Source: Isoptericola halotolerans (GTDB taxonomy: Bacteria; Actinomycetota; Actinomycetes; Actinomycetales; Cellulomonadaceae). Taken from it: a DNA stretch of 64,000 nucleotides. The notes under the pieces were generated by a model. The model worked only from the letters and a program-made list of their open reading frames with translations. It searched no databases and was not told where the DNA came from. A program made the position numbers and the translations under genes. Each line of letters starts with the position of its first letter. The first letter of the stretch is position 1. This document shows, piece by piece, positions 33,983 to 42,114 of this stretch. The stretch covers positions 35,511 to 99,510 of the forward strand of contig NZ_PVTX01000013.1 of NCBI RefSeq assembly GCF_003003075.1, in the 5' to 3' direction.

Positions 33983-36649
33983 ATGGATCGTGAGCGCGAG
34001 CCCGAAGCAGCGGTCGGCGTCGGTGCTGCCCCGTCCGCCGGCACACCGGGCCACGTCTGCCAGGCGAAGCTGCGGCCCGGTGCCAACCCGACGCGCCTGG
34101 TGTCGCGACCGCACCTCGTCCGGCGGTTCGACGCCGCGGTGCAGTCCCCGCTCGCCCTGGTGGTCGCACCGGCCGGATACGGCAAGACGTCGCTCCTGCG
34201 GGACTGGGCCGGTCGGACGCACCTGCCGCACGGGTGGTTGTCCGTCGACGAGTCCGACCACGACCCCGTGCAGCTCTGGTGGGGTGTGCTCGCTGCCCTC
34301 GAGGGCATCGCGCCCGGCTGCACGGAGCCCGCGGCTGGGCTGATGCAGCGGCGGACGTTGCTCGACGCCGTGTCGGTGCTCCTCGACGACCTCGAGGCAC
34401 GACCCTACGGTCCGCGCGTGCTCCTGCTCGACGGTCTCGAGGTCGTGGACCAGCAGCGTCTGACCGCCTCCCTGACGTCGTTCGTCGAGCACCTTCCCCC
34501 CTGGTTGCACCTGGTCATCGCGAGCCGCTGCACACCGCCGCTCCCGGTCGACCGGCTCCGGGCGCGAGGTCTGCTCGGCGAGGCCGGACAACCCGAGCTG
34601 AGGTTCTCGGACGACGAGGCGGTCGAGATGCTCTCGCGGCTCGCCCCCACGATGCCGGCCGGCCTGCTGCAGGAGACCGCACGGCATGCCGCAGGCTGGG
34701 CCACCGGCGTCCAGCTCGCAGGACTGGCGGCACGCGCGACCGACCGCTCGTCCCTCGGCACGGCGGATCCGGACGTCGGCGCCCGGTACCTGGAGGACTA
34801 CGTCTCGCGCGAGGTGCTGCACGGCGAGCGTGCCGACGTGGTGGAGGCGCTGGTCTCGGTCGCGGTCGTCGAGCACGCAGGGCCGGGCCTGGCGCGTGTG
34901 CTCACGGGACGCGACGACGCGCCGGACCTGTTGTCGGTCGCCGAGGAGCGCGGGCTCTTCCTCACCCGGGCCGAGCCGTCGGGCACCTACGAGCTGCACC
35001 CCGCCGTCCGGGAGACGCTCGTCGCCCTCCTGCGCCGCCGGTCGCCCGGGCGGCTCCGCGAGCTGCACCGCACCGCTGCCCGGTGGTTCGAAGGCGACGG
35101 GCAGCCGACGGTCGCCCTCGATCACCTGCTCCGCGCCGACGACCATCGCGACGCGCTCCGGCTCCTCGCGGCCTGCGCGCCCCAGCTCTTCGACAGCGGG
35201 CACCAGGCCACCATCCGGCACACGCTCGCCGCGATGCCCCAGCGGGTGACCACCTCGGACCTCGCCGCTGCCGTCGACCTCGCCTGGTGCCGTCTGCACG
35301 TCGACCCCGACCTCTTCGTCCAGACCGTCGACGACCTCGACCGATGGACGGACGTCCGCTCCGGCCTCGACCCGGCCCTTCGTGCCCGCCTGGACATGCT
35401 GCGGGCCGTCGTCGCCGGCCTCCGCGGTGACTGGCGAGACGGGGCCCGGCTCGCCAGAGCGGCTCTCGCGACGATCGGCGACCCGTGGCTGCTGGACCCG
35501 GTCGTCAGGTACGGCTGGAACCTGGTCGCGCGGGAGATCGCCCTCGCGGAACGGTGGGACGACTCGAGCACCGAGGTGCGCAAGGTGGTGTTCGCGATCA
35601 ACGCGGACCCGGAGCGCCGTGCCGCCCTCGAGGGCACCCGGGCCCTGGGGGACGCCCTCGCCGGGCACCCCGTCGACGCCCTGCGGCTCGTCGCCGGGAC
35701 ACGGACCGCCTCCGACGCGTCGAACCTCACCGTGCTCCGTGCCGAGCTGCTGACCGCCGAGGCCGTGGCCCTTCGTGAGATCGGCGACACGACCGTGGCG
35801 CTCCCGATGCTGCGACGGCTGGCGGCAGCCGACTGCGCACCGGTGCCGCACTGCCGGCTCCTGGCCTGTCTGGAGCTCGCGAGCTCGTCTCTCGGCAGCG
35901 GGGACCTCGACGCGGCCGGACGGGCCTTCGGCCAGGCCGTCCGCCTCACGGAGACCGCGTGCAGCGGACCCGCAGGCCGTTCCTGGCTGGCCAGGACGGG
36001 GGTGCTCCTCGCGCTCGCTGGAGGGCATCTCGACGAGGCGCGGCAGTGGGGCCTGCAGGTCGAGGACCCGTTCTGGGCGGGCGTGACGACGTCGTGGATC
36101 CTCCTTGCCGAGGGCGACGTCCGAGCGGTCCCCGACGTGCTGCGCGACGTCGAGCCTCGCTGCACCCGGCACCAGGTGGTCCGCGACCTCCTGCTGAGCC
36201 GGGCCGGCGCGAGCCCCGCAGCGGCCCAGGCCCACCTGCTGCGAGCGGTGGACCGGGCTTCCTCGCACGGGCTGGTGCAGACCGTCGCCTCCGAGGGGCC
36301 CGACGTCGTCGAGTCGATCGAGCGACTCTCCTGGCACGTGCCGCAGACCTGGCTGGACCGGCTCCGGCGCATCCCCGCGCACGGGACGACCGTGTCGGTC
36401 ACGTCGGCCGTCGAGCGAGCCAGGGCGTTGACCGAGCGCCAGATCGGGATCCTGCGCATGCTGCCGAGCCGGCTGACCCTCCGGGAGATCGCCGACGAGC
36501 TGTACATCTCCGTGAACACGCTGAAGTTCCACCTGAAGACCATCTACCGCGAGCTCGACTGCGGTTCGCGCGCCGAGGCAAGCGCCGTGGCGCGCACGCT
36601 GGCGAGCCTCCCCCGCCGCGGTCAGCCGTCGAGCACGCGGCGGCGCTGA
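33983..36649 (+). CDS. large MalT-like LuxR family regulator (2)
   Basis: An 888-residue STAND ATPase regulator. Walker A is APAGYGKTSLLRDWA near residue 58; the Walker B region is RVLLLDGLEVVDQQ. A long helical TPR-like middle follows, and the C-terminal LuxR HTH is LTERQIGILRML to LTLREIADELYISVNTLKFHLKTIYRELD. ATG 33983 has GGCGGAG upstream, and TAGTCT (33951-33956) could be a -10. It is similar in layout to the first such protein in the island but not a recent duplicate. It is convergent with the DUF6325-like gene, overlapping it by 28 bp. Effector unknown. Confidence 0.9.
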   Translation: MDREREPEAAVGVGAAPSAGTPGHVCQAKLRPGANPTRLVSRPHLVRRFDAAVQSPLALVVAPAGYGKTSLLRDWAGRTHLPHGWLSVDESDHDPVQLWWGVLAALEGIAPGCTEPAAGLMQRRTLLDAVSVLLDDLEARPYGPRVLLLDGLEVVDQQRLTASLTSFVEHLPPWLHLVIASRCTPPLPVDRLRARGLLGEAGQPELRFSDDEAVEMLSRLAPTMPAGLLQETARHAAGWATGVQLAGLAARATDRSSLGTADPDVGARYLEDYVSREVLHGERADVVEALVSVAVVEHAGPGLARVLTGRDDAPDLLSVAEERGLFLTRAEPSGTYELHPAVRETLVALLRRRSPGRLRELHRTAARWFEGDGQPTVALDHLLRADDHRDALRLLAACAPQLFDSGHQATIRHTLAAMPQRVTTSDLAAAVDLAWCRLHVDPDLFVQTVDDLDRWTDVRSGLDPALRARLDMLRAVVAGLRGDWRDGARLARAALATIGDPWLLDPVVRYGWNLVAREIALAERWDDSSTEVRKVVFAINADPERRAALEGTRALGDALAGHPVDALRLVAGTRTASDASNLTVLRAELLTAEAVALREIGDTTVALPMLRRLAAADCAPVPHCRLLACLELASSSLGSGDLDAAGRAFGQAVRLTETACSGPAGRSWLARTGVLLALAGGHLDEARQWGLQVEDPFWAGVTTSWILLAEGDVRAVPDVLRDVEPRCTRHQVVRDLLLSRAGASPAAAQAHLLRAVDRASSHGLVQTVASEGPDVVESIERLSWHVPQTWLDRLRRIPAHGTTVSVTSAVERARALTERQIGILRMLPSRLTLREIADELYISVNTLKFHLKTIYRELDCGSRAEASAVARTLASLPRRGQPSSTRRR

Positions 36650-37251
36650 AGCTCGTACTGCTGGAGCGTCAGCACGCCACGGTCCACGAGCTCGGCGAGG
36701 GCGTGCAGCTGCGCTGCCGGGTCGACGGCGAGCTCCGGGTCCGCACCGCTCGCGGGGCCGCGGACCAGCAGGTCCGGGATCCAGCGACGGTCGACGCCGT
36801 CGACGGCCCGGTCGACGGCAGCCCCGTACCGGTCTCGACCGACCCGTTCGCCGCAGAGGAGTCGGCCTCCGGCCTCGCGCGCCGCGGCCGACAACGACCC
36901 CGCCCACCGGTCCTCGACGAGGAGCAGGAGCGCGCTGACGTCCGGCTCCACCACCACGGCCGCCAGGGCGACGTCGTGCGCGCTGAGCCGCACGGACCGT
37001 ACGGCGCTCCTGGCGAGAGGAGCGATCTCCGGTGCATCGAGACCCCCGCTCACGGCCACCGCCGTCTGGCCCCTGGCTCGGTGCAGCAGCACCACGTCGA
37101 TCAGCCGGATCGTCTCCGACCGTACCAGCTCCGCCAAGGCCACAGCGACGTCCGCGACACGCTCCACCGCGGGAACGACGACCAGGAGGTACTCCAGCAG
37201 ATCGGCATCGACATGCCCGACGATCGCACCTCCATGAGGCCCGTCGGCCAT
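36622..37251 (-). CDS. DUF6325-like protein with C-terminal SHOCT-like motif
   Basis: 209 residues. The N-terminal part (VDADLLEYLLVVVPAVERVA and VALAELVRSETIRLIDVVLL) resembles the DUF6325 protein at 40012 (EFPGAKLQGKGLMALLDLVE with RGIIRILDLRV), including a pattern of acidic residues and a final ALLLLVEDRWAGSL segment that parallels VALLVYENTWAGPF. The C-terminus, DPAAQLHALAELVDRGVLTL and QQYELQRRRVL, is a SHOCT-like pair of short helices. So this one chain combines parts that are separate neighbouring genes at 40012 and 40479. Role unknown. Confidence 0.72.
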   Translation of the reverse strand: MADGPHGGAIVGHVDADLLEYLLVVVPAVERVADVAVALAELVRSETIRLIDVVLLHRARGQTAVAVSGGLDAPEIAPLARSAVRSVRLSAHDVALAAVVVEPDVSALLLLVEDRWAGSLSAAAREAGGRLLCGERVGRDRYGAAVDRAVDGVDRRWIPDLLVRGPASGADPELAVDPAAQLHALAELVDRGVLTLQQYELQRRRVLDG

Positions 37252-37422
37252 GGCACACCTCCTTCACCGCGGTGCGACGCACCCGCTCCGACGATGCTGC
37301 CCGGGGTACGGGTGGGCCCGCACCACCCCGCGACGGATGGTGCCCGACCACCCCCTCCGGGGGGAGGCTCTGAGCACGGTGGTCGAGGAGCCCCCTGATC
37401 GGGGCTCGAGAGGACGGACGCG

Positions 37423-39045
37423 ATGCCGACGGAGCCCACGACGACGCGTGCGGCCGGGGCCGCGGGGATCGTGCTGCTCACGCTCGGGTCAGGTCAGTTC
37501 CTCATGACGCTGGACAGCTCGGTCATGAACGTCTCGATCGCCCAGGTCGCCGAGGACGTGGGAACCACCGTGACCGGGGTGCAGACCGCGATCACCCTCT
37601 ACACGCTGGTCATGGCCACGATGATGATCACCGGCGGCAAGATCGGCACGATGATCGGCCGACGCCGGGCCTTCTCCATCGGCTGCGTCGTCTACGGGGC
37701 CGGCTCCCTGACGACCGCCCTGGCGCCCAACCTGGGCGTGCTGATCCTGGGGTGGTCGGTGCTCGAAGGTCTCGGTGCCGCGCTCATCATGCCCGCCATC
37801 GTCGCCCTCGTCGCCTCCAACTTCGCGCCGGACGGACGGCCCCGTGCCTACGGGCTCGTCGCCTCCGCGGGCGCCATCGCGGTCGCGGTGGGGCCCTTGG
37901 TGGGCGGGGCGGTGACCACGTACTGGACCTGGCGGTGGGTGTTCGCCGGTGAGGTGGTGGTCGTCGTAGCGATCCTCGCTCTGTCGCGCAAGGTCCAGGA
38001 CGCGGCGCCCGCCGCACGGTCACGGATCGACCTGGTGGGGGTCGTGCTCTCGGCCCTGGGCCTCGGGGCGGCCGTGTTCGGCGTGCTCCGGTCGAGCGAG
38101 TGGGGATGGATCCGCGCCAAGCCTGACGCTCCCGCCATCGGGGGCCTCTCCGCGACGCTGTGGCTGATCATCGCCGGCCTGCTGGTGATCCGGGTGTTCT
38201 TCTGGTGGCAGGCGCGCCGGGTCGGGCGTGGCCAGGAGCCGCTCGTGGACGTCACCCTGCTGCACGACGCCCGTCTGGTCGGCGGCCTCGTCATGTTCCT
38301 CTTCCAGTTCCTGCTCCAGGCCGGGTTGTTCTTCACGATCCCGCTCTACCTCTCGGTCGCCCTGGGGCTCAGCGCGTTCGAGACCGGGGTCCGGCTGCTA
38401 CCCCTGTCCGTGACCCTGCTGCTCGCCGCGATCGCCGTCCCGAAGCTGTGGCCACGTGCTTCTCCGCGACGCGTGGTCACCGCCGGGCTCCTCGCGCTGC
38501 TGGCCGGGATCCTCGCGCTCGTCGTGGCGCTGGAGATCGGGGCCGGTCCGGAGATCGTCTCGGTGCCCCTGCTGCTCGCGGGCCTCGGCGTGGGGGCCCT
38601 GTCCTCCCAGCTCGGCGCCGTCACGGTCTCGGCCGTCCCCGACCGGCTGAGCGGTGAGGTCGGCGGTCTGCAGAACACGTCGACCAACCTCGGCGCGTCG
38701 CTCGGCACGGCGCTGGCAGGATCGGTGCTGATCGGCGCGCTCACCACCAGCTTCCTGGCCGGCATCGACGACAACCCCGCCGTGCCCGACGAGCTCGCGG
38801 CGACCGCCACGGTGCAGCTCGCCGCCGGGGTCCCCTTCCTGTCCGACGTGCAGCTCGAGTCGGGGCTCACCGACGCCGGGCTCCCCGAGGAGCAGGTCGA
38901 CGCCGTGATGGAGGCGAACGCGTCGGCACGGATCGACGGCCTGCGTGTGAGCCTCGCCGTGCTGGCGCTGCTCGCCGGGGTGGCCGTCGCGCTGACCCGA
39001 CTCCTGCCGACCCAGCCGGCCGGGAGTCGACGAACCGCACGCTAG
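37423..39045 (+). CDS. MFS transporter, DHA2 (EmrB/QacA) family
   Basis: A 540-residue 14-helix drug:proton antiporter. Motif C/D1 landmarks are QFLMTLDSSVMNVSIAQVAE at helix 1, motif A GGKIGTMIGRRRAFSIG after helix 2, and the helix 5 segment ASAGAIAVAVGPLVGGAVTT. A second half follows with FLFQFLLQAGLFFTIPLYLS. It likely exports hydrophobic compounds; substrate unknown. ATG 37423 has only a weak GAGAGG upstream. It stands alone between two divergent or convergent small genes of the stress island. Confidence 0.9.
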   Translation: MPTEPTTTRAAGAAGIVLLTLGSGQFLMTLDSSVMNVSIAQVAEDVGTTVTGVQTAITLYTLVMATMMITGGKIGTMIGRRRAFSIGCVVYGAGSLTTALAPNLGVLILGWSVLEGLGAALIMPAIVALVASNFAPDGRPRAYGLVASAGAIAVAVGPLVGGAVTTYWTWRWVFAGEVVVVVAILALSRKVQDAAPAARSRIDLVGVVLSALGLGAAVFGVLRSSEWGWIRAKPDAPAIGGLSATLWLIIAGLLVIRVFFWWQARRVGRGQEPLVDVTLLHDARLVGGLVMFLFQFLLQAGLFFTIPLYLSVALGLSAFETGVRLLPLSVTLLLAAIAVPKLWPRASPRRVVTAGLLALLAGILALVVALEIGAGPEIVSVPLLLAGLGVGALSSQLGAVTVSAVPDRLSGEVGGLQNTSTNLGASLGTALAGSVLIGALTTSFLAGIDDNPAVPDELAATATVQLAAGVPFLSDVQLESGLTDAGLPEEQVDAVMEANASARIDGLRVSLAVLALLAGVAVALTRLLPTQPAGSRRTAR

Positions 39046-39059
39046 CCGGCCCCGGAGCG

Positions 39060-39851
39060 CTACGCCCGGTGCCGCTCCCCCGTGGCGTCCCGCTCCGCGA
39101 CCAGTGCCGCGAGCGCCGACCGTGTCTTGGTCTCCTGGGGAGCGCCCAGGTCGACGCCCTTGCTCGCGAGGAGCACCTTGGTCTCGGCGGCGACCTGGAA
39201 CGCCGCGTCGGGTGTCGCCTTGGTCGACAGCTCGAGGATCCGGGAACCGTCGGGCAGCACCCAGAGCTCGGCGACGAGCCGTCGTCCGTGGCCCGCCGGC
39301 GTGAAACGGCACTTGAGCAGGTTCACCGGTCCGAGGACGGTGAGGTCAGCCATGCCGACGCCGTCCGGCATCCGCTCGATGAGCAGCTTCCGCTGGGTAC
39401 CGTCCAGCAGCTCGTCCAGCGTGCGCGTACCGGCCAGGAGCTTCCTGACCCTGCCGTCGGGAACCGAGGCCGTGAGCGAGCAGGAGCAGGTGTAGCCCTG
39501 CGGCGACGCGTCCAGCTCGACCTTGAAGCCGTCGTGGTCGCGGAGCTCCGGCGGCGCGTCCGCCGGCAGCATCGGCCGCAGCTTCACCGTGACGTCCCCC
39601 GGCTTGCGCTGCGTCCGACGCGCACGCACCACGACACCCCCCTCGGAGAGTCGCAGGTCCGGCGTGTCGACGAAGGCGACCTGCCGCACGACGGCGTCGA
39701 GCGGGTCGATGCCCAGCGTCTGGACGACCGAGCGCAGGCGGTCGTCGGGCACGGTCAGCTTGAGCTCGACGGAGTCGACGTCGGGCAGGAGCACCAGCAG
39801 GTCGGCGAGCTGCTCCACGTCGTATGTGGGGACGGCAGGAGAGGTCGCCAT
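39060..39851 (-). CDS. CYTH-domain-like protein
   Basis: A 263-residue protein with features of the CYTH (adenylate cyclase IV/thiamine triphosphatase) fold. An early strand has VDSVELKLTVPD (E-x-K type entry), then RQVAFVDTPDLRLSEGGVVV and RARRTQRKPGDVTVKLRP with alternating basic residues, and later LLIERMPDGV and a Lys/Glu-rich C-terminal half. In CYTH proteins such residues line a tunnel binding triphosphates with Mg. The family call is moderate, as the exact ExExK motif is degenerate (VELKL). The frame is open upstream; ATG 39851 is chosen for the domain start. The divergent promoter region holds a 44-bp palindrome. Confidence 0.6.
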   Translation of the reverse strand: MATSPAVPTYDVEQLADLLVLLPDVDSVELKLTVPDDRLRSVVQTLGIDPLDAVVRQVAFVDTPDLRLSEGGVVVRARRTQRKPGDVTVKLRPMLPADAPPELRDHDGFKVELDASPQGYTCSCSLTASVPDGRVRKLLAGTRTLDELLDGTQRKLLIERMPDGVGMADLTVLGPVNLLKCRFTPAGHGRRLVAELWVLPDGSRILELSTKATPDAAFQVAAETKVLLASKGVDLGAPQETKTRSALAALVAERDATGERHRA

Positions 39852-39903
39852 GGTCGCTCCGGTGGTCGGGAAGGGACGCCTGGGCCGATCTTCGCGCGGG
39901 ACC

Positions 39904-39947
39904 GGGTGGCTGCGCGCCACCCCCCGGGGGGTGGCGCGCAGCCACCC
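39904..39947. repeat. 44-bp perfect palindrome
   Basis: A perfect inverted repeat with two 22-bp arms (39904-39925 and 39926-39947) and no spacer; the centre is CCCCC|GGGGG. It lies between the divergent CYTH-like gene (start 39851) and the DUF6325 gene (start 40012), 53 and 65 bp from the two starts. With no loop it is a poor terminator and better suited to cruciform extrusion or binding of a symmetric protein. Confidence 0.85.
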
Positions 39948-40011
39948 TCGACGGTGCGACGCTCCCGGACGGGGGCACAGCCGCCCGACCGTCGTACCTG
40001 GAGGACCACCG

Positions 40012-40455
40012 ATGACTGCGCAAGACGTAGGACCCATCGACTACCTCGCCGTGGAGTTCCCTGGCGCGAAGCTCCAGGGCAAGGGCCTGATGGCGCTGCT
40101 GGACCTGGTCGAACGCGGGATCATCCGGATCCTCGACCTCCGCGTCGCGAAGGTGACGGACGCCGGAGACGTCGTCGGGATCACCCTCAGCGATCTCGAC
40201 GACGACGGAGAGCTCGACCTCGTCGTCTTTGAGGGCGCACGATCCGGGCTCCTCGACGACGACGACCTCGCCGAGGGGGCTGCACTCGTGGCACCCGGCA
40301 ACGCCGTCGCCCTGCTCGTCTACGAGAACACCTGGGCCGGACCGTTCGTGACGGCCATGCGCGAGGCCGGTGCCGAGGTCGTCGCGAGCGGCCGGATCCC
40401 GGCCGACGACGTCGTCAGCGCGCTCGACGCCCTCGAGTCGCCGCGACCGGCCTGA
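40012..40455 (+). CDS. DUF6325 family protein
   Basis: A 147-residue soluble acidic protein: VGPIDYLAVEFPGAKLQGKG, LLDLVERGIIRILDLRVAKV, a DDDGELDLVVFEGARSGLLD stretch, then NAVALLVYENTWAGPFVTAM, and a final helical turn. The family is common in actinobacteria beside SHOCT proteins and usp genes, function unknown. ATG 40012 has TGGAGGACC upstream. The SHOCT gene follows 23 bp later, probably in one operon. Confidence 0.85.
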   Translation: MTAQDVGPIDYLAVEFPGAKLQGKGLMALLDLVERGIIRILDLRVAKVTDAGDVVGITLSDLDDDGELDLVVFEGARSGLLDDDDLAEGAALVAPGNAVALLVYENTWAGPFVTAMREAGAEVVASGRIPADDVVSALDALESPRPA

Positions 40456-40478
40456 CCAGCGCTACGGAGGAGGACGAG

Positions 40479-40766
40479 ATGGGACTGATCCGCGGGATGG
40501 CTCGCACAGCAGTGGTCGCGGGCACGGCGACGGCGGTGTCGAACCGTGTGTCCCGGCGACAGGCCGGCCGATGGGCTGCGCAGGAGGACACGGCGCCGCC
40601 ACAGCCGCAGTACGCCCCACCACCACCGCAGGCGGCCCCCGCACCGGTGGCCGCCGGAGGATCGGACGTGATCGCACAGCTGGAGCGGCTCGGTCAGCTG
40701 CGTGACAACGGTGTCCTCACCGACGCCGAGTTCGCCGCGCAGAAGGCGCGGTTGCTCGCCGGCTGA
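40479..40766 (+). CDS. SHOCT-domain protein
   Basis: 95 residues: a basic N-terminal helix (MGLIRGMARTAVVAGTATAV, possibly membrane-associating), a Pro/Ala/Gln-rich linker, and a C-terminal SHOCT motif (DVIAQLERLGQLRDNGVLTD plus AEFAAQKARLL). ATG 40479 follows GGAGGAGGACGAG. It forms a pair with the preceding DUF6325 gene. SHOCT motifs are thought to mediate oligomerisation; the partner is not known. Confidence 0.85.
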   Translation: MGLIRGMARTAVVAGTATAVSNRVSRRQAGRWAAQEDTAPPQPQYAPPPPQAAPAPVAAGGSDVIAQLERLGQLRDNGVLTDAEFAAQKARLLAG

Positions 40767-40798
40767 CGGCCCGCCGCCGGAGGGGACCACCGGGCGCC

Positions 40799-41788
40799 TC
40801 AGCCCGTCGCGACGACGAGCGACCCGGACGCGCCACCTGACCGGAGCGCCTCGAGAGCGCGGTCGGCGTGCTCGAACGTGTAGGTCGTCACGGTCGGGGT
40901 GATCCCCAGGGTGGTCGCGAGCCGCAGGAGAGCCGCCCCGTCCGCACGGGTGTTCGCCGTCACGGTGCGGAGGTCGCGTTCGTAGAACAGGTTCTCCTCG
41001 TACGCCATCGTGGGCACGTCGCTCATGTGGATCCCGGCCAGCACCACCGTGCCACCACGCGTGGTCGCCTGGAGCGCGTAGGGCACCAGCTCACCGGCCG
41101 GCGCGAAGACGATCGCCGCGTCGACCTTTCCCGGTGGGCGGTCCGCACCGCCGCCGACGAACTCCGCACCCGTGCGACGAGCGAGGTCTCGGTTGCCCTC
41201 GCCGCGGGTCATCACCCACAGGCGCGCACCCTGGGCCACGGCGATCTGCGCCGTGACGTGCCCGCTCGAGCCGAACCCGTAGATGCCCAGCAGGCCGCCG
41301 GGTGGCAGGTTCGCGCGGGCCAGCGCCCGGAAGCCGATGATGCCGGCGCACAGCAGCGGCGCGGTGGTGACCGGCTCGAGGCTCCGCGGCAGCCGGTACG
41401 CGTAGGCCTCCGGCACGGTGGTGTACTCGGCGAACCCGCCGTCGGCGTCCCATCCCGTGTACTCGGAGTCGGGGCACAGGTTCTCGCGCCCCTCCCGGCA
41501 CCACCGGCACGCCCCACAGGTGGCTCGCAGCCAGGCGACGCCGACGCGGTCGCCGGGGACGAGGCGACGCACGGCCGGGCCCGCCACCTCGACCGTTCCC
41601 ACGACCTGATGGCCCGGGACGACGCGCGGGCGGTGGACCGGCAGGTCGCGGTCCACGACGTGCAGGTCGGTGCGGCATGCACCGCACGCCTCGACGCGGA
41701 CGAGAACCTCGTCCGGTCCAGGCCACGGCTTCTCGACGTCGCGGCGCACGAGAGCGCCTGATGCGTCGCCCGTCGTCCACGCCTTCAT
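40799..41788 (-). CDS. zinc-dependent alcohol dehydrogenase (1)
   Basis: A 329-residue medium-chain dehydrogenase. The catalytic-zinc Cys and partner residues are in EACGACRTDLHVVD and PGHQVVGTV (GH-E-type region, with Gln in place of Glu). The structural zinc site has CGACRWCREGRENLC with four Cys. The NAD loop is GIYGFGSSGHVTAQIAVAQG. It converts primary alcohols and aldehydes; the physiological substrate is unknown. ATG 41788 gives MKAWTTGD, the usual MKA-like start. It is divergent from the Acg-like nitroreductase, and the 326-bp gap carries a DevR-like box. Confidence 0.92.
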   Translation of the reverse strand: MKAWTTGDASGALVRRDVEKPWPGPDEVLVRVEACGACRTDLHVVDRDLPVHRPRVVPGHQVVGTVEVAGPAVRRLVPGDRVGVAWLRATCGACRWCREGRENLCPDSEYTGWDADGGFAEYTTVPEAYAYRLPRSLEPVTTAPLLCAGIIGFRALARANLPPGGLLGIYGFGSSGHVTAQIAVAQGARLWVMTRGEGNRDLARRTGAEFVGGGADRPPGKVDAAIVFAPAGELVPYALQATTRGGTVVLAGIHMSDVPTMAYEENLFYERDLRTVTANTRADGAALLRLATTLGITPTVTTYTFEHADRALEALRSGGASGSLVVATG

Positions 41789-42114
41789 CCGCGCCTGCCT
41801 CCCGTGCCCGTCACGACCGTCGCCCCGTGCCACCGTGGGTGCCCCCCATGTCACCCTCGCGGTGTGCCCTGCCGACGACCAGAGGCGAAGGTCCCACGGT
41901 GGCGACTGCGAGATCCCGTGGGTGGAGAGCCCACGGGGCGGCCCTTGTCATGCCCGGCAGCCCGGGGGCCGATGGACCCGGTCGGCGGGGGCCGTCCTGC
42001 CCTATCGCACCCAGGCCGACCGCTGGTCTCCTGTGGTGGTGGCGCCACCGCTCCTGGTGGCGCCACACCAGCTGCTTCCCGCCCACGGTCCGCTGCACGG
42101 ACGGAGACACCGCC
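41789..42114. other. divergent intergenic region with DevR-like box
   Basis: 326 bp with no gene between alcohol dehydrogenase 1 and the nitroreductase. The best regulatory match is GGGCCGATGGACCC at 41966-41979. Weaker half-matches lie at 41939-41952 (CGGCCCTTGTCATG) and 41989-42002 (GGGCCGTCCTGCCC). A separate 8-bp inverted repeat (CCCGTGGG/CCCACGGG, 41915-41922 and 41930-41937) is also present. Open frames across it have no protein character. Confidence 0.6.
41966..41979. promoter_or_regulatory. DevR/DosR-like box, ADH/nitroreductase gap
   Basis: GGGCCGATGGACCC is a symmetrical GGG(A/C)C-N4-G(A/T)CCC motif, 135 bp before the nitroreductase ATG and 177 bp before the alcohol dehydrogenase ATG. 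The core GGGCCGATGG is shared with the box at 29149. Confidence 0.6.
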
